This document shows, piece by piece, positions 22,636 to 35,800 of a stretch of 64,000 nucleotides of DNA. The stretch covers positions 217,168,046 to 217,232,045 of the forward strand of contig NC_080670.1 of assembly GCF_030247195.1 (NCBI RefSeq). The letters are read 5' to 3'. The notes beneath the pieces are model-generated. The model had not been told where the DNA came from, did no database searches, and saw only the letters and a list, made by a program, of their open reading frames with translations. The number at the start of each line of letters is the position of its first letter. Position 1 is the stretch's first letter. This DNA comes from Topomyia yanbarensis (taxonomy: Eukaryota > Arthropoda > Insecta > Diptera > Culicidae). Position numbers and translations under genes: made by a program.

Positions 22636-23159
22636 GAGGAAGAAACAAAGCAGAAGAGTAAACATCACGTTAATAAGGCATTTAGTCCGTAAATGTTCGA
22701 TAGACATACGACTTTGACGTGCCAATCAAAATAATCATTTTGTATTGTCAAAATACGGAATGTGCAAAAGCACCTCAAAAGCATTGTAAAAATTGAACTC
22801 GTGGGTGCGTGCATTCATAAGACATTTGGGGTAAGTAATAATTAAAAGCTGCATTTTCAAACTCAAATCTCATCTCAACTTAAATTTTTTTTAGGACTCT
22901 CAAAGGCAATTTTAAAGAAAATGCTTGACAAGACACATCATACCTTCAAGTTTCACGTATTTCTTATGATATTTTGCATCAAAAATACGAAATCGATTTT
23001 AGAAATTATCGAGCTTTGATTTTTGGGAGATGCGAAACACTGCCCGTTAATGGTAAGTTAATGGTCAAATTTTTCTCATACAGTTCATTGGCACCCTAGT
23101 GCACAGTGTTGTCTCATTATTGATAAATTTGGCTAGATGGTTAGATAGAAAGAAATAGG

Positions 23160-23350
23160 ATTTTCTATCCGCATTCTCACCACACGAACTCCTTTTGCAA
23201 TGGAAACCAACCAACACTCTGAACTTTGACATGAAGGTTGCAATGAACTGATCGGATGTACACGGTGCCAGATTGTGCAGCCGGATTTCTATTGAGTCAT
23301 CGTCCGTATATACGATATTATCAACGCTGTTTTGTTCGCAGAAAGCCCAG
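23160..23350 (-). pseudogene. LINE-A ORF1 fragment
   Basis: Minus-strand translation includes IEIRLHNLAPCTSDQFIATFMSKF, clearly related to the EIRLHDLAPRTSTDYIKRFMSKY segment of ORF1 at 4228-5241. Only this central piece is present, with a frameshift after it. Confidence 0.7.
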
Positions 23351-23489
23351 AAAAAGTAGTTGGAAATGGAACACAGGATTAAATAAGAACCGTTTTCAAT
23401 GAAGGGTGATTTTTTGCGATTCTTTTAATCTTTAGCATATTTACGTCATCTTTGTCGCTGTATATTTAAATAAAACAGTAACACAGTAA

Positions 23490-23534
23490 CAGTAACACAA
23501 ATTATAATTATAATTTTTATAATTTGTGTTACTG
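23490..23534. repeat. Perfect 18-bp hairpin
   Basis: CAGTAACACAAATTATAA (23490-23507) and its exact reverse complement TTATAATTTGTGTTACTG (23517-23534) flank a 9-nt loop. Just upstream are two partial repeats of CAGTAACA. It may be the joined ends of a small inverted-repeat element. Confidence 0.85.
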
Positions 23535-24818
23535 ATCTAATGGAATAAATAAATAACAATGATGCCTAACGAGGTAACGCCATATCGCTTGAAGCCGTGT
23601 GCTGTCCGACATCGCTACCATTCCGTGAAAATCCGGGCAAACGAGTGGATCACAGGTTTGCTTGCGAGGGGTGGCCAGAACTCGTGCCAAAGCCGCACTA
23701 CACTGGCTTCGCTGCAACTACTAGACCAGTTTGGAAATCAATGGTTCAGTGGGTGTACATAGATTCAAGAAGCTGTCGTTTTTAAAACTTCGTAATATTA
23801 AGAAATGATAAAGCTATTAATTATCGTCTGTGTCAAAGATTCCGTGAACTGCTTGGATAGAATGTTTTACGTTATATATAATCCGAAAGAACAGCTCATG
23901 ATAAAAAGAAGGATAATAAGTAGCTAATTTAATTTATACAAACGTCTTGAAAATCGATAACTCACTAGCGGAAAGGTCCGTATGTGTGGAGAAATGTGTG
24001 CGGAGGCGTTTTCATGATCTGGAGAAATGACACGTTTGTGTACTGTGAACGCGATTTGCCTTGAAGGAATGTGAGCTCTAGAAACGTGCTGAAACAAGTG
24101 TAGCATCGTAACATTTGATATGCTGTTTCCTGGCACTGTGGCGAACCCTGAATTGCATAATATTGGAATTCTGGTGCCAGAGAGCTGACAGAAACCGAAT
24201 AAGAGCAGTACTGCGCCAGCGGTCCATAAGCAATCGCTATTTTAACATTTTATTGGTAATAAAACAATAAGAGATCCGAAAATTGAACTTAAACCAAGAA
24301 GTCCTGTAAAATATGCACTCTGCCGGATGACCTTTGGCCTAATGGCCGAAAAGCGTTAGTACAGTGGGAAGAAACAAATCGGTAGGTTGCATACTTTACT
24401 GATAGTTAAAGCGGTGCGATTTTTAGCATCCGCTTCTGATCAGACTTGATTGAACTATGAACTAGAATAAAAAAAGGAAATGATTCGGAATATCTTACTC
24501 AAGATAACACAAAATAGATCGTTAATATTTTGCTATGACTCAAAAAAACAGCGCGCGAAGCAACAATAAGTTCATGTTCTGAGATTTGCGAAATAGTTCG
24601 AAGTGAAATATGAGGAAGATGCAGTGTGGCCACTTTTGAATGAGGTCAGATCCGTAGATTTTGAGTTTACCCGCAAGAATCCAATTTTTAACGTAAATTT
24701 GGATTCTTTTTCAATCCCAATTGATGTAGCGTTTTGTTATCTTGGATTTAGTTTTTAACTTTCTCGTGTTAATAAAAAGCTGAATTGGAGCCCTGGGGCG
24801 TTTTTTCAGCAACTTCAC
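23535..24818. other. No gene recognised
   Basis: Short ORFs on both strands without similarity that I can recognise. Confidence 0.45.
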
Positions 24819-24931
24819 TTAACCCTCCGGCACTCGCGCGAATGGCTCCCCGAATGAGTAAGGAAGAAAATTTCGTTAGAGTTTCGGAAAGTGTTGCACA
24901 AAATACAACGACGCGAGTGCCGGAGGGTTAA
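24819..24931. mobile_element. 105-bp piggyBac-like MITE with TTAA target duplication
   Basis: TTAA at 24819-24822 and 24928-24931 flank a 105-bp element. Its ends are inverted repeats of about 16 bp: CCCTCCGGCACTCGCG on the left and CGCGAGTGCCGGAGGG on the right. A TTAA duplication with ends starting CCC is the signature of piggyBac-superfamily elements. It has no coding capacity, so it would have been moved in trans. Confidence 0.8.
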
Positions 24932-24999
24932 TACTTTTCAGTTTTAGATCAGGAAATAGTTGATATTTTGTCTTTGGAATTCACTCAGATACAGGCCGC

Positions 25000-25105
25000 A
25001 TAAATGAAAACCGCGTAAATTTCAAGATTCGCGTAAATGAAAACCGCACAAATTTCAAAATACGCGTAAAAAACCGCGCAAAAAACTGCGTAAAAAACCT
25101 GAGTG
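25000..25105. repeat. Clustered GCGTAAA / AAACCGC repeats
   Basis: Several imperfect copies of an 18-20 bp unit (CGCGTAAATGAAAACCGC-like) occur in a row. The same words appear at the outer ends of the foldback at 55.1-56.0 kb, so this may be a decayed end of that element type. Confidence 0.55.
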
Positions 25106-26879
25106 TATTAATCAGTTTTTCTGTTTACATTTGAATTATCAAGTTATGAAACAACATAAGTATGGTTAAAATATTCTCTCTATAAGGTCAGTTACATTTC
25201 TATGTATTATCGCGAATAATTAAAAAGTCGCTTCCTGATTTGATTTGCATATTATACTTTACCCATAAAAGAACTAACAACGACTCTGTTTATAGGTTAA
25301 AGGGCCGTACAGCTGTGCTGTCGAATCTCAATGGCTGGTATATGCGAGAAACCGAAAATATGGAGGTTCAATTTCTGAGAAATAATTGACTTTAGGAAGA
25401 ACTCACATCAGCATATTTGCGATCTTTAGAAAACAATAGATCAGCGACATGAATGGCAGATCCCGGCTGACCAAGATATCACGAATGTGGACACTGAGTG
25501 ATCTAGCTCGGACATTTAAGGAATCTTATGACCAAACAACATGCTCGATGTCTTGGTAAATCTTGCCATACACGCATATTTCACTATCAGTGATTCTAAT
25601 ATGAAAGAGATGTGCATAGTGTGTATAACCAGCGAACGTAGATGATGCGGACTCCTGCAAAAAATCTCTTCCATGGACATGTATTCTCTGCAGAACGTGT
25701 AATCTGAATGTGAGAGAAACACACGTAAAGGAATTAATACTTTGCGCACGTGGCTGAAGGGATATCTCAGAATTCGATTTCGGGCAATATACAAACAACG
25801 CAACTGTATTCGTTCCACGTTGATAATACAAGTGTTTGTGGTTGAACCGAAACACAGCTCCCGTACTCATTTACAGAGAATATAGTTATTTGATACAATC
25901 TTTTTAAGTTTCATAGGTAAACACCATGCCAAGATCAAATTAATGCGCGAATAAAATTAATTCCTTGCTGACATTTAGTCTAACGATATCGGATCCGAAT
26001 GTATCTTTTTCAAATGCATTATGAATCGAACTACCCTTCGGGTACTTAAATGCGAAACTTCAGCGATCATTCTATCCTCTATTAGAAGTTGAAGTTGAGC
26101 TGGACCATGCTTCATTGAAAACCAGCTCAATTTCCTTCTTGGGGAATTTCCAGCCAGAGTTCAAAAATGTTCAAATATACCTTGTATTGTTTTTCGCAAA
26201 TCTGTAGCTCTGTGACAGAAACCACGGCTTATGGAAACAACAATTTATACAAATAGTTATTTAAAATTGTACGAACTTATACGAATAGTTACTTAGAACT
26301 AACGGTGAAGTTTATTCCAGATAACAATTGCTACAGAATCGTATGGTCCTTTATTGGCCACGAATACACAAACCAGTCGCTCTTTATTGCGTATGCTAGT
26401 TGAATTTTCGCCGAAAACAGCGTAGGAAAATCATTTGTACCCTCCCCGTTGCGAAAGGCAAATTGAATTTTGATAACAAGCCGTTTACCTTCATCCAATT
26501 GTCTGGGTGTAGTGTAATGCAATCGACCTATACAAATTGTGGTCGAATGCTGGTTATATATGAATAACAATGTTACATGTCTCCTGTCGCGTGGACCAAT
26601 GCCTTGCTGCAGAAATCAGTTGTATGAATTCAACTGTCGACTCTTTGTCGGATTATCAGATACTTCAAAAATTGAGTTTGATTCTGTCAAGACCATTATT
26701 TTCGCATGAAACTAGTGCATCTGGGAATTCATCGTTAAATGGGAGTAAATTATGTAATTCCGCGGAGACATGTCACGCAAGCATATAAACGGAGTACTGG
26801 CATACCTTTCTAAAGTTTATCTCGTCGAACTACTTCGTGTGCTCGAAAAAAAACTTGTTTGAAGAAATCCAATCATCGT
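25106..26879. other. No gene recognised
   Basis: Two overlapping minus-strand ORFs of about 100 codons (25516-25870) have no recognisable motif. Nothing else is seen. Confidence 0.45.
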
Positions 26880-26899
26880 TTCGTTGGCATGACATTCTT

Positions 26900-27480
26900 G
26901 CCTAAGGCTATGTTCCCATTTTGAGCGAAAAAGGCTCACCTATTTCACCTATTGTTTTCTTTTCCTGCAAACTAGCTACATACCCGGTTATTTGTAGTCT
27001 GCTGTACTTTATAAGCTTTTCATGTTTGCATACCAGTTGATAATCAATTTCCGTCAACGACCGCACCTCATATCTGAATAGAGCAACAGGGAGTATCAGC
27101 GATATGTATGAAAAGAGTTTTGTGTGTGTCCATAGGCTGCGGGACTTTAGTTGAATACGTAAATCGTAGAAGATGCCATTTACAGCAGCAATCCGCTTTT
27201 TTCCCACGACTGTCACTAATGTCACTAGTCTTCCAAGATATATGAACTCGTGGACAACCTGTTGCCGCGTCAATTTCTATCTCGGAACTAGCACCGTGCT
27301 GGCGATCTGGTTCTCTATCAACTACAATTTATTTTATTTTACCAAGGTTTATACTCAGACCGACATTGGCAGCCTCTCTTTTAAAAGGCAAAAAACCTCT
27401 TCCACTGCTCTACGGTCGACTACAATGGTGTCTAAGTCACCCAGAAACCAAGAAGCATGCGGGATCTGTTAATGGTAGTT
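26900..27480 (-). pseudogene. RTE-clade reverse-transcriptase C-terminal remnant
   Basis: A 121-codon minus-strand frame at 26908-27273 reads EFIYLGRLVT, then FYDLRIQLKSRSLWTHTKL and LILPVALFRYEV. These match the conserved C-terminal region of RTE-type elements (typically EFVYLGTLVT, YGLRSQLRSRSL, LILPVALYGHE). Further 5' on the minus strand (27280-27430) the VVDRRAVEE segment that follows the catalytic FADD box is recognisable but broken by stops. It is a 5'-truncated, inactive copy, probably JAM1-like; the family name is an inference. Confidence 0.75.
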
Positions 27481-28289
27481 GTGTTCCTTTCGCACAGCTG
27501 TTCTTGGCATCGCACTTTCAATCACTCTTCAACAACAAATCAGAAAGTGCATTGCTCAGCTTCAGTACAGCAAGCGTCACAGACGAGTCGGATGTTTAAT
27601 AGCCAAAGATGTAGCTTGTTTTTTACCTTAACTATTCAATTTGTCGGGAAGTCAAGTTCAAACATTATCTGAGACCACAACTGATTTTATTGCACTGAAT
27701 CATAGACTACCTTAAATTCCACAAACAGATGATAAGTTGACAAGTTGTATTCCCAAAATATAGGGTTAGTCTTCTAAAGAGCAATTATTAAAAAGTACAA
27801 AGTATCACAATGTTTGTTTCAACTTCAGTCTTCTGACCTATAATACTAATCCGATTTTCTCGATGCGAATAATCTGTTGAGTTTATCGGTGATCTGTCAC
27901 ACTATCGCAAGAAACAAAATACAGTTCAGTTACTGGGTCCGATAATATTTTATGAATTTGTGTATCATCGAAGAAATTATTCACGTTTTCAACCCACAGT
28001 TAATATTGGCTCAAAGGTACCAATAGTATTCCCCATTTGCCTTCATGAGAGAAAGCCCTCATCGTCCATTATTGGAATTCGCGTTGCTCTGTACTTCAAA
28101 TGAACGAACTATACGAACTTTAATTTAGATGTTCTAGATTGAATACCAGTCAAAGTTTGCAGAAATATAATTCGGGATTCTTGTGTATTCCTAGTCAAAT
28201 TCATCAACCGATTACGATTCGATTGGCTTCGGAATTCAAAACATGCATGATTGTCTATTTAATGTCATGAAATCGAATACGTATTATTT

Positions 28290-28425
28290 TTACTAAACTT
28301 CCGTAGAATTCTGAAGAAATTTTGAAAATTCCGTAGATTTCACGAGTTAATCCGTAGATCCGTAGAAAGGACATAAATCCGTAGATCTACGGGAAAATCC
28401 GTAGGGTTGGCCACCCTGGGAAGAT
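28290..28425. repeat. Cluster of TCCGTAGA words with a possible transposon terminus
   Basis: CCGTAGA or TCCGTAG occurs about seven times within 135 bp, ending in GGGTTGGCCACCCTGG. CAGGGTGGCCA-type sequence resembles hAT termini. No matching opposite end was found nearby. Confidence 0.45.
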
Positions 28426-31400
28426 GTTCGAAATTGCCCACCATACGAACTAGGGGAGCATGGGGAGACTTGACCAGGTTTTCAGTTAAACTTGCATAAA
28501 TCTCTAAGAAAATTTTCAATCGATCCAAAGTCATTGAGATATAAGGTACAAAGGTATTGTGCGTATTCATGATTTTTTGCAGAATTTTTAATTTACTTTT
28601 GCAAAAGGTATAAAAGTTTTTCTGTGATCGGTTTTTATGATCAAGTAATAGTAAACGTTTTTACGGGCACGAAGGATGACTCGTGATCAATGTGCTATGA
28701 ATGAGGAAAAAAATTCACCCAAAGATAATAAACTCAACGATATTCAATTCAATAAAATACTAGTGGTACTTCTGATAGTCGGCTATCCGGAGTTCAAATT
28801 GTATTAATACAATGCAAACTGTATTAATATACCAAATGATAAATTTCCAAAATTTTCGGAAGCCGGCTACCCAGAGCAATTATTAGCTATTGAAATACTT
28901 ACTAACAAATTTTCGCTTCACGTGATACTTGTGGAAATGCACTATCACTATCAGCAATATGGATCGGACTAACATTCCTTCTCCCCCCCCCCCCACGCTA
29001 ATTTAAATTTAATTGAATTATTAGATTATTTGGAATTTCACATTTTTTTAATACTTTAAAATTAAGGGATACAACTATTCACTAAACAAAATCGTTTATC
29101 ACAAAAAAATAATTAAACACAATTACAGAGCGCACGGTCCTATTTGCAAAACGTAAAAATGTAGCGGTTCCAGATATAATATTCCATTCTTCAAGAACAC
29201 TTGTTTCCCGTGTACATAAAAAACCTAATCAAGTTATCGTTTCAGCTCTTAGTGAAAACGTCGTATTATACCAGCAGCATAAACAACGGTGTAGACCATA
29301 AATTTAAATACAATTAGGAATAATAAACCTTATCTTCGTTTTCCAGATCGTTTCAGGTGATTTATTGAAGCGACACAATGAAAACACGGCAACCTTTGGA
29401 CACAGAAGTCAGATAGTTTTTGCTTTGATCCCGAAGGAGCCATTAAGTCTGAGTCTTCTTAAGAAACTGGACGAACTATAAATCCAGTTCTAAGTGCGGT
29501 TTATCGCATAATGACTGTTAGAAGTCGTATACATTTCCTCTGGATCGACGGATAGTGACCGAGAAATAATTAATGACAAATTTCTATTTTTTATTGAATT
29601 AGTATTTTAGGGCGCCGTCTGATAGCGACGTTATTTTTTTTTGTTCATCCGCTCTCAATAACCCCACACTTGACAACCAGCTCTTTGTTTTTTTGTAAAA
29701 ATACGAGCTGACAAGACCAAAGCTTGATCCAAACTTTCTAAAATAGTGAGATTTGCTCGCTCCCAAACAGGCACCGCCTACTTTGACCAGTAACGGACAC
29801 AGAAACACAAACTGAAAACAACAATTACAAAACCCCCCTGATGACACGGGTTGTCAAAAGTTTGATGTAGCTAAATTTAGGGGTTCTCTGCACCAGTTGC
29901 GAAAATGGAACATTTTTCCAAAGGATAAACTCGCTACGTGTGGTTACCCCTTGCCAACAACTTGCCTGGATGTGAGTTTGATATTTTTAGGATTTCGGTT
30001 GGTTCGGTAGCGGCTTCAGCTTTGTTGCCTGTCCGAATGTGCTGCGAAATAAATAATGAAGTTAGCGTAGTTGACAGAGCAGCAGCTCTGGAGCTAGTCT
30101 GGATGAACGAGTTTTTGTTTTGCTGGCGGTGGAGCAGTTTACTGGAGTAGAAAAATGTCCCTACACGTATAAATCAAGTGGTTTACCATCTAAAAGTTTC
30201 TGACTGGATTTGTATCAAACTTTGGTTGCTATTCCAGATGGTTTATGTATTTTTGTTTATAATTAGAATGACAAGCGGTTCTGCTATATTTATCAAGGCA
30301 TGCTGCCAGCCAAATTTCATAGGTCATTTCAATGACTCGAAAACAGCTCGGTCGTCGGTTGCAGTTTTTCCCCGTCCTACACCGCCGCCGTCATGATGGA
30401 TGACCGTAGTTTGTCATTCTTCTGCACTTTTTGCACTCTGCACTCAGCCATCGCGAGTCTCGGTCGCGTTCTCATGTTTCCTAAGCACCACACGTGAGAA
30501 GATTAGGACGAAACGCGCCAAACTACTATAGGAAAAGGTCATCACCGTTTATGCCACAGCGAAGACAGTACAGGACAAAGTTTTTTTTTCGTCCCGCTAG
30601 CTCTAGAATCGTAAAAGCTTTATCACCATCGCACTGTAACGGATGAGGGTTCGTCACAGCTGCAGCTTTCCAACGTGACCGTGCACAGACCGTGCTGCTG
30701 GTGAAATTCATCATGTCACTTGATGACATTTTTATGGGTAATCTATGGCGGAATTTAGTTGCGTCTCCTTACTCCGACATTGCTGAAACAGGATGACAGC
30801 TAGCTGCTTGGTGCAGTGTGCCTTGCCTTTTTTTTCTTTCTATAACTTGGCAACTCTCTGCTGAAACGAGTCCGAACTGAAAGAGTCACAGCAAGCCAGG
30901 ACTTGCTGCTCTAATTGGTCTAAATGCACAAATGCTTGAAGATCCAACGAAATTGAACTTTTCTTAGCATAGTTTTACAACGTTGTTATGTCATCACCGA
31001 GGAATCACTTAAGTTGGTTCTTTTCATATGTGACATTACTTTTCATTGGAGTTTTTACCTCCATGCAGCCAGAAGGATTAACAAAGAAAATAAACGCTGC
31101 AACGGGGCGAAATTTTTTAATCCGTGGACAAAAGCATTTACTTATAAGGAAATTACTTACACTGCGTCTGTTGAAAAGAGATTATCAGACTTGACAGGCA
31201 TTCGATTCCGAAATTTTAACTATTTTATTATGGTGAAGTTCATTTGCGTGGTAATGGAAACATCTCGCCTACTTACTGGTTAGTTTTTGCTTTCGATTTT
31301 GCTCATCAACAATGTAAAAGAATTCATCCCCTAATTTCAGAGATGGACTGCTTGTCTCCGCCTACTGCTACAGAAAGGGTCCATTATATAAAGCCATCTG

Positions 31401-33985
31401 TTTGTTATCGTGACCAGTCTTCTTGCCCATTCCCAACAATTTTTGTCTGACAGGTCCTTTATCTTCAGTTGATAAATTTACTGGCGTCCATTACGTCTAG
31501 TTCGAAGTTAGCAATCATGGAACATTAATGACAACTAGTCTAGACGGAGACAGTTTTGCTGTGGCTATTTTTTTCTTTTCTAGGGATATTTGACAGCGGT
31601 CTTTTTATTACATTAACACTCGCCTACTAAGGTCTGACAATCTATTGCAAACGCATCTTCATTAATTTTTTTTCGCTAACATATTACAATTTTCTACTTC
31701 GGTAACAAATAGTTTGAACCGTCGCATTAATTAATCATGTCATGTCAAACGAAATAGTTCACCATCAGCATAGATTCCAAGGAACGACAAATTCCGAACT
31801 ATCTTAAACCTCCTAATCAGAAATTATTAATTGCCTCGCTCGCAGTAATAATCCGCTTCCACTAGTTAGTTGCCAAAAGACGAATTGATTACACTCAATC
31901 AGCCAAATCCTACGGAATGGAATGGTACGGACACAGAATGAGCAACTTTTGACCATATTTCATGTGTGGAGAAGTCACAGAACTTAGTCTACTAACCATC
32001 TTCGTACTGGAACCGTATAACAATGGATGACAAATTTGTCAAGATTCGTGGAACCACCCACCCATCGCCCACTTGGATTAGCGTATCGGATCGTGCGGGT
32101 TGTCAAAAACTTTTCGTTCTCCATCTCAATACATCTTAGGCGTCATTTAGCTGAACTAGGATGTGACAATCACGAGGTTGACGATTCTAAATAGATTTTA
32201 TTTAATAAACGTTTCAATCGAAAACAAGACGGTAAATCCCTACCGAAAACTAAGAAAGTTGTTTGGCCATTCTAACGCAAAGTTAACGGTAAGTTTTCAT
32301 TAGTCAGCTTGACCGTCGTCATCATAACTTTGTTGTTTACCATGGAAACAAGCGGAAAAGTTAAAACCAATCTCGTCGCTTACTGCGATCGATTGCGTTA
32401 TGGCTATGTGTGAAATGTAAAGAATCCTTCAACTTTTCACTCGACAAACATATTTTCCGACAAAGTTTCAAACATTCCACTTCTGCCAGATGGTTGGGGA
32501 ACTATCCGAGAGAAACTGTGAAAAGTTTTTCACTTTTATCAGTCCTGTTTCATCTTGATTGATAGGAAATGCTTTCGTCGGAATTTCGATGGTGGCGGCA
32601 GGTGGGTTGAAGCGGTTCGCTCATGCGGGCCAGAACGTTTGATGAATAATATTCGTGATTTGGGAGCGACGATGTTTGATAGAATCTTGGGTACCTATAT
32701 AAAGTAAATCTTTACAAGTTACTTTTGATCTCCGGTTTGATGAGAGCAAGGTAAATCCGCACTGATTTAGTTAAGGATCATGTAAAATCTTTTAGTTCAT
32801 TGGAAAGTACGTTTCTGGCAAGTGGAGTTGATGCTTCGGATATCGCACAGTGATCCAGAACTGTGAAACACTGATGCCGTTTGTAAAGTTTCCGGACATA
32901 AAAATCTCCTCCAGGCAAATAGTGAAATCTGAAATTTATTTTTAAACAAGTCTTCAGCAAAGTTTCAGAATATATCATGCCAAGAAACTTTACTGAAGAC
33001 GCTAGATGTATTTTTCTTCATCTTTTTCGTAAAAAACCAGTAAACTAAGCTCAGTCTCTGCATAAGGAGAATGTTTGGAATATTCTAAATTGTACATGGA
33101 GGGCACAAGACCTCATTTAAATAAAGTTCGATTGTCTCGCTAGGGGCAGTGCTATGAAGTAAAGGAGTGTCACCGGTTGCGGACCGGTTTTGAATTCTAA
33201 GTTCTGTATATCGTTTGAAAGGTGTGACAAAAACATGGCTTTTCGCCGAAGAAAGCATATTGATTCAGTTTGAACCAAAAAAGTTATAAGTAACGCTCTG
33301 AAATGTTTTTTTTTCTAAAAATAAAATATTGTCGCCGGTTGTGGGCCACCTAGGAAAATCTAACAAAAATTCAACAGGTATGAAGTTAAACCAATGCATA
33401 TTTACAGCTTAAGAACCTCCATTTTTTCTGATCTGACAGAATGTGTCTTGATCCACGACGAAAGCTATTCCAAAGCCGATTTCATCATCTCGGGGCGCAA
33501 ACGATACAAGTACAGCTTCAAGTTTGTTTTCACGGATAAGTTCGCAAAAAAAGTTATGGTTTAGTAAGGGATCTGTTGTTGTGGCAAGACAACTAGCGTT
33601 ATGTGATGGAGAAGACTATGAATTAGAAGGTGGACAATAAAGTTCTTCAACAAACAGATTTTATCCTTCACTAAATCCGCGAGCAACACCGGTTGTTGAC
33701 TAGCAGTTTCAGCAACATATTTCGTTACATAAAGGTATATGGCAACGATTATTGAACTGGTTTAGCAATCAAAAAAGCGCACATGTAAAAGCTTACAAGT
33801 GCTACTTGGGTCCCATGATGGTCAGGATCTTCAGAATGGTAATATCACAATGGCGTCAAGTTCACCCTCAGCTGAATTCATCAGTTCCGTTCAAAAACTT
33901 AGTTTTAGGTAATAATAGAGCAGAAACTGAAGATGAGAACAGCAGTCACCAACGATATTGTTCAGATGAGGAATGATTGAAATCA
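28426..33985. other. Gene-free AT-rich stretch
   Basis: No coding region, RNA gene or repeat family member is recognised. It contains a C12 tract at 28983-28994 and only scattered short ORFs. It could be intergenic or a long intron. Confidence 0.45.
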
Positions 33986-34805
33986 CCCAAGTAACCAATG
34001 AGCATTATAACGTAGCCTAGTATATGCTTTAGATCCGCATACATGGCAATCTTAAAGGGCCGTTAAGCCCTATAATCTTATTTAATGCCAATATGGTGCC
34101 AGAAAACGCGAAATATTGTGCTATTACTGTGCAGTGGTTGACATCCCTATTTCTTTATTATTACTAATGCGATTACATGGCACCAATGTATAACTGTTAA
34201 ATTTGAAAGCCTAATAATGGCACTACTCATGCTATGAGAAAGCTTCAATTGGCTGTCATTGTTTGCAATGTTTTTATAACGCTTTCTTATTTTTCTTTTT
34301 CGGTATGGTGGCCAGAAAACATTACAAAACTGTTTAGAACGGTAATTAGTTTCCTTATAATGAATTATAATGATTTTTTAACGTTAACAGAATTTGGTTG
34401 TCACACGATATTTTATAACAATTTCCTTTCGTAAGTCTCTTTCGCTGTCTAGTCTATGTTGCATACGTTCAAACGCAATGAAATATGCCGAAAATAATTT
34501 TGAAGAGAAAAAACACTGATAAATCCACAGCATTACATTAGCATTATATAAGCTTTATATTCGCTATATAATAGTACTACATGAATATGTAAAGCATACA
34601 TGCTTTAAAGATCCTTAATGCAGGTATGCATTCTAACAGCTTTATATAATGATAATGTTACATTTAGACTGAACCCGCATGCATTTACGATGCTATAATA
34701 GAGCTTGATTGCATTTTAAATGTTGAAATTGGGCCCCTTAATTCAACATTAGTGCAATTGTATACCCAATAATGTGCAATGACTCAGTGCTTATGGTTAC
34801 TTGGG
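33986..34805. mobile_element. Non-autonomous DNA element with CCCAAGTAACCA ends
   Basis: CCCAAGTAACCA at 33986 is matched by TGGTTACTTGGG ending at 34805, with weaker inverted similarity for another 8-10 bp. The 820-bp interior is AT-rich, with recurring GCATTATA, TGCTTTA and CATGCAT-like words and no long ORF. No unambiguous target duplication is visible. Confidence 0.55.
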
Positions 34806-35199
34806 CAGCTGGCCTTGATAGTAAGTGAAGAAGGTGTGCGTCGGCTGGCGACCGACCTCAACAGAAAAATGAGAGAATTTCTTCGAAAGAACAATGAATG
34901 CTTTGCTTCAGTTATTTTAATTGAATAAAAAGATTCATCTTTAGGAAGTTTTTCGATTGAAAGAATGATGAAAAATACACGCATGCGAAATACGCGCTCA
35001 ATAGTCTAGTCTTTATAAGCATTTCGTATATGTTGAAACTGAATTAAACGAAATTTATATTAGTTGATACACACTTTATACTTCAACAAAAGTGTAATTC
35101 TTAATTTTGGACCACGAAGGTATTCAAGTTTTACTATGTAGTCATTCAACTCTGACGCAGAACTCGTATACATGGTGCAAAATAAAAGTAATGCGCAGT

Positions 35200-35800
35200 T
35201 TCTGGGAAATATAGCTTCATTCAGCGCCTATGAAAGAGAATGAATTATATGGAATAAAAAAGAGGCGATGAAAAGGGTGAACAATGGTTCGGAGCGGAGC
35301 TCTTAGGGATATGAAAAAGTCTCCTATTTTTTCAAGTTTTCCGACTGGAGCTGAAGAGTTAGGGTCTAAGAAAAGCTCTCTGTCAGAATCACTCACTACT
35401 AGTGCAGACGAAATGGTAAATGTCACCCACTAAAATATTGCTTAAGTTCAATTGCAACGGGCCGTGATTCTGATACTTAATTTGTAGTGTATGTTTCGGA
35501 TGCTAGAAAAGAATAAGTTTCTCCATATCACTAGAACTCCCGATCATATCGCCATGAGACGTGTTGTCTAGTGGATATAAGCGACATGTTTTTATTGGTC
35601 CAACTAAAGGTATGAGTCTAGACTATTGAGACCAAGTGAACGGTGGGTTAATGCTTGAGACCGCGTTTCTAAATTTGTAAGTGCTAGAGCGTTCACTCAA
35701 TTACCGAGGTGTTTAAAATTGGTCAAATCGAGGGCGTAAATATGTGTGTACGATTGCTATATAGGTATGTGTTATCGCAAAGGCCAAAAGCGTTTGTACT
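35200..35800. repeat. Dispersed repeat family D1, copy
   Basis: The left part (35300-35465) aligns with 44990-45110: AATGTCACCCACTAAAATATT beside AATGTCGCCCACTAAAACACT, and GGGCCGTGATTCTGA beside GGGCCATGATTCTGA. The right part carries GTGTTGTCTAGTGGATAT and ATTGGTCCAACTAAAG as at 7.4 kb, then TTATCGCAAAGGC. This copy links the segments seen separately elsewhere. Confidence 0.6.
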
